Below, piece after piece: positions 18,668 through 26,839 of a stretch of DNA of 64,000 nt (positions are counted from its first letter, which is position 1; the number at the start of each line of letters is the position of its first letter). A program made the position numbers and the translations under genes. Below the pieces are notes generated by a model, which saw nothing but the letters and a program-made list of their open reading frames with translations, made no database searches and was not told the origin of the DNA. The DNA is from Alphaproteobacteria bacterium (GTDB taxonomy: Bacteria > Pseudomonadota > Alphaproteobacteria > Thalassobaculales > Thalassobaculaceae). The stretch spans positions 162,466-226,465 of the forward strand of contig JANSYS010000006.1 in assembly GCA_024742275.1 (NCBI GenBank), read 5' to 3'.

Positions 18668-19696
18668 TCAGCGGTACGGCGCGCACAGGCGCTCGATGAC
18701 CGAGTCCAGGGAAACACCCTCGGCCCGAGCGGCGAAGTTCAGCGCCATGCGATGGCGCAGGACCGGCAGAGCGAGCGCCAGCACATCGTCCATAGACGGC
18801 GCCAACCTCCCGTCGAGCACGGCGCGGGCGCGCACGGCGAGCATCAGCGCCTGGCTTGCGCGCGGTCCGGGTCCCCAGGAGACGTGGCGCCGAACCTCGT
18901 CCACATCGCTGGTATCCGGACGACCGGATCGCACGATTCCGAGGATCGCCTCGACCAGAGTTTCGCCGACCGGCAGGTGTCTCAGCAACCGCTGTGCCTT
19001 GAGCAGCGCTTCCGCCGAGAGGATCTGACGCGGTTTCTCGTCCGTCGCGCCGGTCGTGGCGATCAGCATGGCCCGTTCCGACTCCAGATCGGGATAGCCG
19101 ACACTGACCTGCAGCAGGAACCGGTCGAGTTGCGCCTCCGGAAGCGGGTAGGTGCCCTCCTGTTCAAGCGGGTTCTGAGTCGCGAGAACATGGAACGGGC
19201 TCGGCAGGGCGCGGGTGTGCCCGGCGACGGAGATGCTGTGCTCCTGCATCGCCTGAAGCAATGCGGATTGAGTCCGCGGGCTGGCGCGGTTGATCTCGTC
19301 GGCCATGAGCAACTGAGCGAAGACGGGACCTTCAACGAACCGGAAGCTGCGCTTGCCCGCCGAGTCCTCGTCGAGAATCTCGGAGCCGAGAATGTCGGCC
19401 GGCATCAGGTCGGGCGTGCATTGGATGCGTTTGTCGTCGAGGCCGAGGACGGTGCCGAGGGTCTCGACGAGACGCGTCTTCGCCAACCCCGGCACGCCGA
19501 TCAACAGGGCATGGCCGCCCGCCAGCACCGTCACCAGGGTTTGATCGACCACTTCCTGCTGGCCGAAGATTACTTTCGCGACGCCTTGGCGGACCTCGGC
19601 AAGCGAGTCGGCGAGGGCTTCGATCTCCCTGATGAAGGCGGCGCCGTCTTGCGGGATACCGGTCGAGCTGGGGTCAAGGGTGGTGGTATCGCTCAT
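18668..19696 (-). CDS. MoxR family AAA+ ATPase
   Basis: A 342-residue AAA+ ATPase. Walker A is GVPGLAKTRL, an atypical MoxR-type loop, Walker B is LLMADEINRASP, sensor 1 is ATQNPLEQEGTYPLPEAQLDRF, and the Arg finger region follows. MoxR ATPases remodel or activate partner proteins, often vWA-domain ones. It is the first gene of a four-gene operon (MoxR, DUF58, DUF4159, 692-residue protein) and is divergent from the DUF1285 gene, with 128 bp between them. The gene ends in two consecutive TGA codons. Confidence 0.93.
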   Translation of the reverse strand: MSDTTTLDPSSTGIPQDGAAFIREIEALADSLAEVRQGVAKVIFGQQEVVDQTLVTVLAGGHALLIGVPGLAKTRLVETLGTVLGLDDKRIQCTPDLMPADILGSEILDEDSAGKRSFRFVEGPVFAQLLMADEINRASPRTQSALLQAMQEHSISVAGHTRALPSPFHVLATQNPLEQEGTYPLPEAQLDRFLLQVSVGYPDLESERAMLIATTGATDEKPRQILSAEALLKAQRLLRHLPVGETLVEAILGIVRSGRPDTSDVDEVRRHVSWGPGPRASQALMLAVRARAVLDGRLAPSMDDVLALALPVLRHRMALNFAARAEGVSLDSVIERLCAPYR

Positions 19697-19824
19697 CGCA
19701 GCTATATTTCCTCATTGGGGGCCCGGCTTACGGTTGCGTCCAGCCCGATCGGGGCGACACGGTCTCGAACGATCAACGACGAACGCGGCCGGGTCGATAC
19801 ACGCCAGAAGCGGATATCAGAAAC

Positions 19825-20442
19825 ATGGGGCAAGACAGCGTTCGGTCCATCCATGACATTGAGCGTAGCGTGAAGCGGGCCGCGCACAAGGGGGCTTCGG
19901 ACCCGCACAACGAATCGTGTGCTGCGGACGCTGCAGACGCCCATGGCGCGAAACACACGCCGCGCGACTTCGGCCTGCGTATCGGTCGGGACGGAACCTG
20001 GTACTATCTGGACTCGCCGATCCACCGCATACCCCTCGTGAAACTGTTCTCCACCGTCCTTCGCCGGGACGAGTCCGGCCATTTCTGGCTGGTCACGCCT
20101 GCCGAACGCGGCATCATCCATGTCGACGACGCGCCGTTCGTGGCCGTCGACGTCGATATCGATCCGCCGGCCGAGCAGGCTGGTCCCGGTTCGACCTTGA
20201 GTTTCCGAACCAATCTTGACGAAACCGTGGTGGCGGGGCCGGATCATCCGATTCGTCTGGCCACGGATCCGGAGACCGGCGAACCGGCCCCGTATGTGCT
20301 GGTCCGCGACGGTCTTGAGGCGCTGATCAACCGCGCGACGTATTATCGTCTTGCCGATATGGCGGTCGAGCGGGACAGCGGATCGACTGAACTCGGCGTT
20401 TGGAGCGGCGGCGCGTTTTTCCCGCTGGGTGAGGCCGATTGA
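19825..20442 (+). CDS. DUF1285 domain-containing protein
   Basis: A 205-residue protein matching DUF1285: FGLRIGRDGTWYYLDSPIHRIPLVKLFSTVLRR and HFWLVTPAERGIIHVDDAPFVAV are typical of the family. It is soluble, with no signal peptide. The N-terminal 40 residues are low in conservation and Asp/Ala/His rich. Function is unknown. It begins a plus-strand operon with the Nudix hydrolase, CCA-adding enzyme and FAH-fold protein, an order often kept in alphaproteobacteria, and is divergent from the MoxR operon. Confidence 0.9.
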   Translation: MGQDSVRSIHDIERSVKRAAHKGASDPHNESCAADAADAHGAKHTPRDFGLRIGRDGTWYYLDSPIHRIPLVKLFSTVLRRDESGHFWLVTPAERGIIHVDDAPFVAVDVDIDPPAEQAGPGSTLSFRTNLDETVVAGPDHPIRLATDPETGEPAPYVLVRDGLEALINRATYYRLADMAVERDSGSTELGVWSGGAFFPLGEAD

Positions 20443-20455
20443 AGGGCGGGATCGA

Positions 20456-21163
20456 GTGAGCGACAGAGCCGAACTTGAGATTCCGGAAAGTCACGAGGCG
20501 TTTCGCCGTCGTTTCCTCACCGCAACGGCCGGCACCGTGACGGACGGACTGCCGCATGCGGTATCCCCGGTCGTCCACTATCGCGGCGACCACGATCTCA
20601 ACCCCGGCATGGGCGTGCCGAAGGATCCGCGCCACGCCGCGGTTTTGGTGCCGATCGTGGAACGCGATGGACACCTGACCGTGCTGTTGACCCGCCGCTC
20701 GGACGATCTGCCGGTTCATCGCGGCCAGATCAGCTTTCCCGGCGGGCGGGTCGAGGAAGGGGACGCCAGTCATATCGACACCGCGTTGCGCGAGAGCGAG
20801 GAGGAGATCGGCCTGCGCCGGGGCGAGGTCGACGTGGTCGGGCGCCTGGATACCTATGTCACCCGCACCGGGTTCTCCGTCACGCCGGTGATCGGGTTCG
20901 TGCGCCCGCCGCTCGACCTGACCCCGTGTCCGATCGAGGTGGCGGAAATCTTCGAGGTGCCGCTCGGTTTCGTGCTCGACCGGGCCAATCAGGAACGCCA
21001 TAGCCGGGAATGGCAGGGTCAGACCCGCTATTTTTTCGTTCTACCCTACCAGCATTATTACATCTGGGGGGCTACGGCGGGCATGTTAGTCAACCTGTCG
21101 GATGTCCTGCACGCCTCCTCGTCGCCGCCTGCCACGCCCCAGCCCAGCGCGCCTCGGGGCTGA
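20456..21163 (+). CDS. CoA pyrophosphatase, Nudix hydrolase
   Basis: A 235-residue Nudix protein. It has the NuCoA motif LLTRRSDDLPVHRGQISFPGG directly ahead of the Nudix box (GGRVEEGDAS...RESEEEIGL), which marks the CoA diphosphatase subgroup that cleaves CoA to 4'-phosphopantetheine and 3',5'-ADP. GTG 20456 is chosen because it lies 13 bp after the DUF1285 stop and has a GGGCGGGA site; the frame is open earlier but overlaps DUF1285. The C-terminus is a short Ser/Pro-rich tail. It is co-oriented with the CCA-adding enzyme 9 bp downstream. Confidence 0.92.
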   Translation: MSDRAELEIPESHEAFRRRFLTATAGTVTDGLPHAVSPVVHYRGDHDLNPGMGVPKDPRHAAVLVPIVERDGHLTVLLTRRSDDLPVHRGQISFPGGRVEEGDASHIDTALRESEEEIGLRRGEVDVVGRLDTYVTRTGFSVTPVIGFVRPPLDLTPCPIEVAEIFEVPLGFVLDRANQERHSREWQGQTRYFFVLPYQHYYIWGATAGMLVNLSDVLHASSSPPATPQPSAPRG

Positions 21164-21172
21164 GGTCCGGCG

Positions 21173-22405
21173 ATGGAGCCCGTCGAAACCATTCCCGTCG
21201 CCGACTGGATGCGGCATCCGGCGGCGGTCGCCGTGCTGTCGGCGCTGGCGGCGGGCGGCCATGTCGGCCGCTTCGTCGGCGGCGCGGTCCGCAACCACCT
21301 GCTCGGCCTGCCGGTCACGGATTTCGACATCGCCACCGACGCGACCCCGGAGCGCGCCCTGGCGCTCGGCCGCGCCGCCGGCCTCAAGGCGGTCCCGACC
21401 GGGCTGGAGCACGGCACCGTCACCCTCGTCGTCGACCGCGAGCCGGTGGAGGTCACGACCCTGCGCCGCGACGTGGAGACCGACGGCCGCCGCGCCGTGG
21501 TCGCCTTCACCGACGACTGGGTCGAGGACGCGCAGCGGCGGGACTTCACCCTCAACGCGGTCTATCTCGACGCCGACGGCACGCTCTACGACCCGACCGG
21601 CTTGGGGATCGCCGACGCCCGCGCGCGGCGCATTCGCTTCGTCGGCGACCCGGAGACCCGGATCCGCGAGGACGTGCTGCGCATCCTGCGGTTCTTCCGC
21701 TTCCACGCGGCCTACGGGCGCGGGGCGCTGAACCCCGACGGTCAGGCCGCCTGCGCGGCGCTGGCGCCGTCCATGGCCCGGCTGTCGGGCGAGCGGATCT
21801 GGAAGGAACTCTCCCGGCTGCTGGTCGCCGCCGGCGCCCGGGACGTGCTGGTCTCCATGGCCGAGACCGGCGTGGCCCGCCACCTCTGGGACGGGCCCGT
21901 GGATGCCGGGCGGGCGGCGGCGCTGATCGATCTGGAGGAGCGGTACGGCCTCGCGCCGGACGCGCTCCGGCGGCTCGCGGCCCTGGTCGCCGAGCCCGAC
22001 GGGGCGGAGGCGGTGGCGGAGCGGCTGCGGCTGTCCAGGGCGGAGACCCGACGCCTCGCCCTCGCCCTGGCTACACCAGCGGATGCGCCCATTGACGACC
22101 GGGCCCGGCGGGCCGCCGTCTACCGTCACGGGGCGCAGGCGTTCGTCGATGCGCGGCTGCTGCGTGCGGCGCAAACGGGGGAGGAGGTGGCGGCCGATCT
22201 GGCGCTCGCCGCCGCCTGGACGCCCCCGGCCTTTCCCCTCGGCGGCGGCGACGTCACCCGTCTCGGCATCCCGCCGGGGCCGCGCGTCGGAGAATTGCTG
22301 CGCCGGGCCGAGGAGTGGTGGATCATGGGGGACTTCGCCGCCGATGCGGAGACCTGCCGGGCGGCGCTCGCGCGCCTGGCGTCACAGGGAGGAGACAGAG
22401 AATGA
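21173..22405 (+). CDS. cca: CCA tRNA nucleotidyltransferase
   Basis: A 410-residue class II CCA-adding enzyme or poly(A) polymerase-type nucleotidyltransferase. The head has GGAVRNHLLG, the catalytic DFDIATDATPE (DxD) and RRDFTLNAVYLDADG; the neck has EDVLRILRFFRFHA. It adds or repairs the 3' CCA of tRNA. It starts 9 bp after the Nudix gene, and its TGA overlaps the ATG of the next gene (ATGA), so the operon is tightly coupled. GC content is very high here (over 70 percent by eye), as in the two genes around it. Confidence 0.95.
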   Translation: MEPVETIPVADWMRHPAAVAVLSALAAGGHVGRFVGGAVRNHLLGLPVTDFDIATDATPERALALGRAAGLKAVPTGLEHGTVTLVVDREPVEVTTLRRDVETDGRRAVVAFTDDWVEDAQRRDFTLNAVYLDADGTLYDPTGLGIADARARRIRFVGDPETRIREDVLRILRFFRFHAAYGRGALNPDGQAACAALAPSMARLSGERIWKELSRLLVAAGARDVLVSMAETGVARHLWDGPVDAGRAAALIDLEERYGLAPDALRRLAALVAEPDGAEAVAERLRLSRAETRRLALALATPADAPIDDRARRAAVYRHGAQAFVDARLLRAAQTGEEVAADLALAAAWTPPAFPLGGGDVTRLGIPPGPRVGELLRRAEEWWIMGDFAADAETCRAALARLASQGGDRE

Positions 22406-23163
22406 CCAGCCCGTTCGCCGCGGCGATGATCGAGGCGCGCAGCACCGGAACCCGCATTGCCCTGCCCGAGTCCGTGCCGGACAGCCGCGAGGCGGCCTTC
22501 GCCGCGCAGGTCGAGACCATGACCGGCATGGGCCTCGCCGTCGGCGGCTTCAAGATCGGCGCCCAGGGCCGCGCGGGCGAGCCGACCGCGGCCCCCCTGG
22601 CGGCGACCACCGTCCACCGCGACCACGCCCGGATTGTGTCGACCCGCGCGATGCCGCTCTGGCTGGAGGCCGAGGTCGCGATGGTGGTGGGCCGGGACAT
22701 TCCCTGCGACCACGGCACGACCCAGGACGAGGTTCTGGCGGCGATGGAGGGTCTGGCCGCCGCCATCGAGGTGGTCGAGCCCCGCATCGCCGACTGGCCG
22801 AACATCCCGCCCCTGGCGGCGATGGCGGATTTCCAGGCCAACGGCGCCACGGTGGTCTCCGCCGTCGGGCGGCCGGCGACGGGTGTGAACGTCGAGGACC
22901 TGACGGTCGTGTTCGAGATGGGCACGGTGCATGTGGAGGTGCAGGGCCGGAACTACCCCGGACAGGACATGAACCGGCTGCCGACCTGGCTGGTGAACCA
23001 CATGACCGGCTGGGGCCCCGAAATGGCGGCGCGCGGCCTGAAGAGGGGGGACGTGCTGATCACCGGCTCCTGGGTCGGTGTGATCCCCGCAGAGCCGGGC
23101 GAGACCGCCACGGTCACCGTGCCCGGCATCGGCTCGGTCAGCGTCGAGATCGCCGCCGAGTAG
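22402..23163 (+). CDS. 2-keto-4-pentenoate hydratase / FAH-fold family protein (MhpD-like)
   Basis: A 253-residue protein of the MhpD/fumarylacetoacetate hydrolase fold. LEAEVAMVVGRDIP, VEPRIADW, ADFQANGATVVS and the TGSWVGVIPAEPGETATVTVPGIGSVSVEI ending correspond to the metal-binding glutamates and the closing strands of 2-keto-4-pentenoate hydratases. The substrate in this organism is not known. The ATG overlaps the cca stop by 4 bp with GGAGGA upstream. It is the last high-GC gene before a low-GC cassette that starts within 100 bp of its stop. Confidence 0.85.
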   Translation: MTSPFAAAMIEARSTGTRIALPESVPDSREAAFAAQVETMTGMGLAVGGFKIGAQGRAGEPTAAPLAATTVHRDHARIVSTRAMPLWLEAEVAMVVGRDIPCDHGTTQDEVLAAMEGLAAAIEVVEPRIADWPNIPPLAAMADFQANGATVVSAVGRPATGVNVEDLTVVFEMGTVHVEVQGRNYPGQDMNRLPTWLVNHMTGWGPEMAARGLKRGDVLITGSWVGVIPAEPGETATVTVPGIGSVSVEIAAE

Positions 23164-23267
23164 CGGGGGCTAAATAGTGTCCCAATTTGAAATACATAGG
23201 GATTGATACGGTATCGAACTTTGGCCAAGCTTCCTATATGTTCAACTTTAGGTATGTAGGAAGCGAT

Positions 23268-23435
23268 ATGACTTGGTTCGTCAGATTTCGGTTGGAGGAC
23301 GGGACTGTGCCAAAGGTGCTTTGTCACACCCGTCCTGACGTAGCGGAGCACCTGCGAGAGCAGAAGGCTCAGAGCCGAGAAGTGTGGGTCGAAGACGTCG
23401 ATGGCAGGCAAATTGAAGAATCGGAGTTTGCCTGA
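23268..23435 (+). CDS. Small hypothetical protein (55 aa), first gene of HipA-like/DUF3037 cassette
   Basis: A 55-residue protein starting MTWFVRFRLEDGT and ending in an acidic region (VWVEDVDGRQIEESEFA). I do not recognise a domain. ATG 23268 has AGGAAG about 5 bp upstream; an in-frame ATG at 23187 has no such site. Its TGA overlaps the ATG of the next small gene, which supports a real, coupled gene. GC content drops sharply relative to the preceding FAH-fold gene, so it belongs to the accessory cassette. Confidence 0.55.
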   Translation: MTWFVRFRLEDGTVPKVLCHTRPDVAEHLREQKAQSREVWVEDVDGRQIEESEFA

Positions 23436-23584
23436 TGCCTATAGTAGACCCCAAAGGTCAGAAGCGTCCCGCCGACGTGATCGGCAACGCCTTCCGAGCA
23501 ATGCTTGTCGTAACTAGCGAGGCTCAGGAAGAGAGCGACACTGACGACCGGAGAGATCCGTCGGCCTCAGGCAGGCTGAAGTAG
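23435..23584 (+). CDS. Small hypothetical protein (49 aa)
   Basis: A 49-residue protein beginning MPIVDPKGQKRPADVIGNAF, with an acidic, Asp/Glu-rich middle. The pattern R-P-A-D-V-I-G-N-A resembles short proteobacterial hypotheticals that I recall but cannot name. Its ATG overlaps the stop of the 55-residue gene and its TAG overlaps the GTG of the HipA-like gene, so all three are coupled. No function can be assigned. Confidence 0.55.
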   Translation: MPIVDPKGQKRPADVIGNAFRAMLVVTSEAQEESDTDDRRDPSASGRLK

Positions 23585-24324
23585 TGCTGGTTCCGCTGCA
23601 AATTCAATGGAGAGACCCGGCCAATTTGGGATCGCTAGATTCCGCCGGTTCTTGTCGATGCGATGATGGCTGCGAGTACGTCCTTAAGGACACGAGTGAC
23701 CACCCGCTCATGCCCCACTCTGAATGGTTCTGCACAAAGTTGGCAGAAGCCGTCGGTATAGCATGCCCTCCCTGCGCTGTTATCAGGGACGAATCTGGGG
23801 TGTTCTTGTTTGGTTCTAGGTGGGAAGGCGGTATAAGTAGCGAGAAATGGTGGGAGCTTCTATATGCCGGAGAAATTGATCCGGATATTATATATCCAGT
23901 TTTGTCCCGTGTTTTGGCATTCGATCTATTTGTTCACAATGATGATCGCCATTTGAATAATTTTCTTACCAGGGAAAGTAGAAACAGCTATTCACTTTTG
24001 GCATTTGATTTTTCTAGCTCTTGGGCGATTCATAGAATACCTCCACTTGATTTACCGCTTCAAAAAGAGGCACTCACTTTGCGTGCCCATAGAAAAATGA
24101 AAAATATGTTCGGTGATTTTTTAGACATAGATTGCGTAAACGAGACAATTGATAGAATTTCAGATGTTTCTTCTGTAACTATACAGAATATTATTAACCA
24201 ACATCCGCGTGAATGGTTGTCCGCCGCAGAAGAGAGTGATATTCTTTCTTGGTGGGATTCCGATCTACGGGCTAACCGGCTTGACGGAATCCGTGAGGGT
24301 ATAGGCAATGGCTCGCTCCTTTGA
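23584..24324 (+). CDS. HipA-like kinase domain protein
   Basis: A 246-residue protein with the kinase core of HipA-type Ser/Thr kinases: a Gly/Asp-rich loop with YVLKD (Lys) near residue 35, the catalytic loop LFVHNDDRHLNNFL near residue 120, and the metal-binding LAFDFSSSW (DFS in place of DFG) around residue 140. It lacks the HipA N-terminal beta domain and no HipB-like antitoxin is next to it. GTG 23584 overlaps the TAG of the small gene before it. It overlaps the DUF3037 gene by 17 bp. The coding sequence is AT-richer than the core genes, which indicates transfer. Confidence 0.78.
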   Translation: MLVPLQIQWRDPANLGSLDSAGSCRCDDGCEYVLKDTSDHPLMPHSEWFCTKLAEAVGIACPPCAVIRDESGVFLFGSRWEGGISSEKWWELLYAGEIDPDIIYPVLSRVLAFDLFVHNDDRHLNNFLTRESRNSYSLLAFDFSSSWAIHRIPPLDLPLQKEALTLRAHRKMKNMFGDFLDIDCVNETIDRISDVSSVTIQNIINQHPREWLSAAEESDILSWWDSDLRANRLDGIREGIGNGSLL

Positions 24325-25138
24325 TTATGTGATCCTTATGGCGATCCCGAACCCACGCCGGGGCGAGCGGGTAAATGTGGGTGTTGCTGTGTTTCTCGAT
24401 GACCGGGTCGATATCAGGCTACCGCAAGCATCTTTTAAAATAAGAGCACTCACCGGGAAAAATTGGGATGATCGGATAGAAAGTGCAGAGGCTGCTCTTC
24501 AAGAATCTTTTAGGCCTGGAGTTCCTGCTGCTGAAATTTTAGCTTCTTTTGATATGGTCGAGCAGTTGCTCGTTCCTTCAAAAATTGGTTATTTGGTTGC
24601 AAATAGTGCGGAGCAGTATGAAGAGAGGGTTGATCAGATTCTGCAATCTCTTGTAGCGCTGCCTAAGAAAGAGCGTTCTACTCAAAAATCAAGAATTAAT
24701 ACGGAAATCGCTGCTGAATTCAGAAGGGTGAAAATTCTGGCTCGCGGAAATGAAACTATCGAAGACCACAAAGTGGTTAGAAATTTTGTTATCGATAGCA
24801 AAGAAGGGCTGGCTGCAGATTTTGCTTTAAGAAACGGGAAGTTTCATGTGGCGAGTACGTTGGATTTAAGAAAGCAAACCGCTGGACTCGGTGAGGCTGC
24901 TCTCAAGTCAATTGTTTTGGATAAGGCGAAAAAGAGATTTTCTGATAAAGCTTTGACTATTGGCGTATATGCTATTGATCAAAATATGAGAGATGAGTTT
25001 CGAGCTCACATAGAATTACTTGGAGACTACTCAAATGAGTTGTACGATTGGACTGATTCGATGAGCCGATCACGGCTTCAGAAGCGGGTCTATGATGCAC
25101 TAACCCCATCCTACGGTGGGAAATTGACATTGACGTGA
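24308..25138 (+). CDS. DUF3037 domain-containing protein
   Basis: A 276-residue protein. The opening SFDYVILMAIPNPRRGERVNVGVAVFLDDRVD is the DUF3037 signature; the remainder is helical with charged stretches. DUF3037 genes are often adjacent to HipA-like kinase genes, as here, where the two overlap by 17 bp. Function is unknown; regulation or partnering of the kinase is an inference from neighbourhood. AT-rich codon use matches the HipA-like gene and differs from the flanking core genes. Confidence 0.78.
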   Translation: MARSFDYVILMAIPNPRRGERVNVGVAVFLDDRVDIRLPQASFKIRALTGKNWDDRIESAEAALQESFRPGVPAAEILASFDMVEQLLVPSKIGYLVANSAEQYEERVDQILQSLVALPKKERSTQKSRINTEIAAEFRRVKILARGNETIEDHKVVRNFVIDSKEGLAADFALRNGKFHVASTLDLRKQTAGLGEAALKSIVLDKAKKRFSDKALTIGVYAIDQNMRDEFRAHIELLGDYSNELYDWTDSMSRSRLQKRVYDALTPSYGGKLTLT

Positions 25139-25418
25139 ACTGCTGGACGCTAAGCATACAAGTTCAAACGTCAGGGGTGGAGCAAGTTGCCCCTCCTGAA
25201 GCGCGTATAACTCATCTGACCATACCGACAAGTTGTGGCTAACGGGATGCGTCGCAGCCTAGTAGAGGCTACGGTCCAGAAACAGCGACAGCGCGGCACG
25301 AACAATAACGGTTAGTCCAAAACATCAAACTGACGCACCATCCATCGCTTGATGTCCCCAACCGACGCGGTATATCCGCTCCTGCGAGGCCACGTCCTCC
25401 CCCGCCAAGGGTAGAAGT
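25139..25418. other. Gene-free boundary between the low-GC cassette and the core
   Basis: No convincing gene on either strand. No direct repeat or tRNA was found at either side of the 23187-25138 cassette. Composition rises from AT-rich to core-like across it. A short hairpin-forming ACCG-ACG-CGGT lies at 25361-25371. Confidence 0.5.
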
Positions 25419-25432
25419 CCGGGACGGCCCGG
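25419..25432 (+). promoter_or_regulatory. Candidate guanidine-II (mini-ykkC)-like hairpin upstream of gdx
   Basis: Hairpin CCGGG-ACGG-CCCGG: five perfect pairs closing an ACGG tetraloop, the ACGR loop of the mini-ykkC (guanidine-II) class. It lies 9 bp before the GAGGAGGT ribosome site of a guanidinium-exporter gene, as the second hairpin of that class usually does. The CCTCC at 25396-25401 could pair with that site. A clean first ACGR hairpin was not found (25361-25371 or the ACG-containing loop at 25386-25399 are weak options). Confidence 0.4.
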
Positions 25433-25453
25433 CGCGCCACCGAGGAGGTCGCC

Positions 25454-25774
25454 ATGCCGTGGGTCGTTCTTGTCGTCGCCGGTCTGTTCGAGGTCGTCTG
25501 GGCGGTCGCGATGAAACAGTCGGCGGGGTTCACCCGCCTCGGCCCGTCCCTGGTCACGCTGGCGGCCATGCTGGTCAGCTTCGGGTTGCTGGCCTGGGCC
25601 ATGCGGTCGCTGCCCCTCGGCACCGCCTACATGGTCTGGACCGGCATCGGCGCGGTCGGCGCCTTCGTCGTCGGCGCGGTCTTTCTCGGCGAGGCGGTCA
25701 ACGCGCTGCGCCTCGCCGCCGCCCTGCTGATCGTGGCCGGCCTCGTCCTGATGAAGCTCTCCACCCCAGGCTGA
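25454..25774 (+). CDS. gdx: Guanidinium exporter Gdx (SMR family, formerly SugE)
   Basis: A 106-residue small multidrug resistance protein with four helices. It has the guanidinium-exporter wording: VAGLFEVVWAVAMKQSAGFTRL with the membrane-embedded Glu of helix 1, and LPLGTAYMVWTGIGAVGAFVVG (Gdx has GTAYMVW where EmrE-type drug pumps differ). It exports guanidinium in exchange for protons. GAGGAGGT precedes ATG 25454 at 4 bp. An ACGG-loop hairpin upstream suggests guanidine-responsive control. It converges on the dehydrogenase gene ending at 25793. Confidence 0.93.
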   Translation: MPWVVLVVAGLFEVVWAVAMKQSAGFTRLGPSLVTLAAMLVSFGLLAWAMRSLPLGTAYMVWTGIGAVGAFVVGAVFLGEAVNALRLAAALLIVAGLVLMKLSTPG

Positions 25775-25792
25775 TGGATTACGGCTGACGGC

Positions 25793-26839
25793 TTACGGCA
25801 CCTCCAGCACGATCTTGCCGACATAGCCCTTGTCGGCGAACGCCTCCTGGGCGGCGGCGATGGCGTGCAGCGGGAAGGTCTCGGCGACCAGCGGGCGGAT
25901 CTCCCGGCGCTCGATCCGGCCGATCAGGTTGGCGAACACCTCCGGTTCCAGCACCGTGCAGCCGAAGAAGCTGAGATCCTTCAGGTAGAGGGTCCGGACG
26001 TCGAGTTCGACGATCGGCCCCGCCACCGCACCGGCGACGGCGTAGCGGCCGCCGGGCCGCAGCACGTCCAGAAGGCGGGGCCAGGTCGGGCCGGCCACGA
26101 GGTCGACCGCCACGTCGACGCTGTCGGCGCCGAGGACGGCGACCGGGTCGTCGTCGCGGCCGAGGGTCCGCTCGGCGCCGAGCTCGGCGAGGAGGGGCGC
26201 CTTGGCTGGGCTGGTGACGGCGATCACCCGCGCGCCCCGCGCCCGCGCGAGTTGGACGGCGGCGGAGCCGACGCCGCCCGAGGCGCCGGTGATCAGCACG
26301 GTCTCGCCGGCGCCGAGGCCGGCGCGGGTCAGCATGTTCTCCGCCGTCGAGTAGGAGCAGGGGAAGGACGCCAGCTCGACATCCGTCAGGGCGCTGTCGA
26401 CCGCATGGGCGTGGCGGGCGGCGATCCGGGTGTACTGGGCGAAGCCGCCGTCGCAGTCCGAGCCGAGAAACCGCGGGGTCTCGAGTTCCCGGCCCTCGGC
26501 CTCGCGCAGGCACGGCTCGACCAGGACCCGCTCGCCGATCCGCGCCGGGTCGACCCCGTCGCCCACGGCGGCGATCCGGCCGCAGACGTCGATGCCCTGG
26601 ATCAGCGGCAGGGCGACCGGGGTGCCGCCCCAGGACGCGTCCTCGGCGTCGCCGTCGCCCTTGGAGTACCAGCCGACCCGCAGATTGATATCGGTGTTGT
26701 TCACGCCGGCGGCGGCGACGCGCACGACCACCTCCCCACGTCCGGGCGCGGGCACGGGGAGGTCGTCCCGCCACTGGAGCGTTTCCGGGCCGCCATGGCC
26801 GGTCAGGATCACGCCGCTCATCCGGTCGGGCAGGGTCAT
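25793..26839 (-). CDS. Zinc-binding dehydrogenase / quinone oxidoreductase-like (MDR superfamily)
   Basis: A 348-residue medium-chain dehydrogenase/reductase. It has the N-terminal GroES-like domain (VVVRVAAAGVNNTDINLR, GIDVCGRIAAVG) and the Rossmann NAD(P)-binding motif TGASGGVGSAAVQLARARGARVIAV. ADH-type zinc cysteines are not obvious, so it is closer to quinone oxidoreductase than to classical alcohol dehydrogenase. The substrate is unknown. ATG 26839 overlaps the stop of the GNAT gene (ATGA), so the two are coupled. The frame stays open upstream only inside the antisense of that gene. Confidence 0.88.
   Translation of the reverse strand: MTLPDRMSGVILTGHGGPETLQWRDDLPVPAPGRGEVVVRVAAAGVNNTDINLRVGWYSKGDGDAEDASWGGTPVALPLIQGIDVCGRIAAVGDGVDPARIGERVLVEPCLREAEGRELETPRFLGSDCDGGFAQYTRIAARHAHAVDSALTDVELASFPCSYSTAENMLTRAGLGAGETVLITGASGGVGSAAVQLARARGARVIAVTSPAKAPLLAELGAERTLGRDDDPVAVLGADSVDVAVDLVAGPTWPRLLDVLRPGGRYAVAGAVAGPIVELDVRTLYLKDLSFFGCTVLEPEVFANLIGRIERREIRPLVAETFPLHAIAAAQEAFADKGYVGKIVLEVP

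Noticed and set aside
23164..25453. Attachment repeats around the HipA-like cassette
   Set aside because: No direct repeats or tRNA were seen at either edge.
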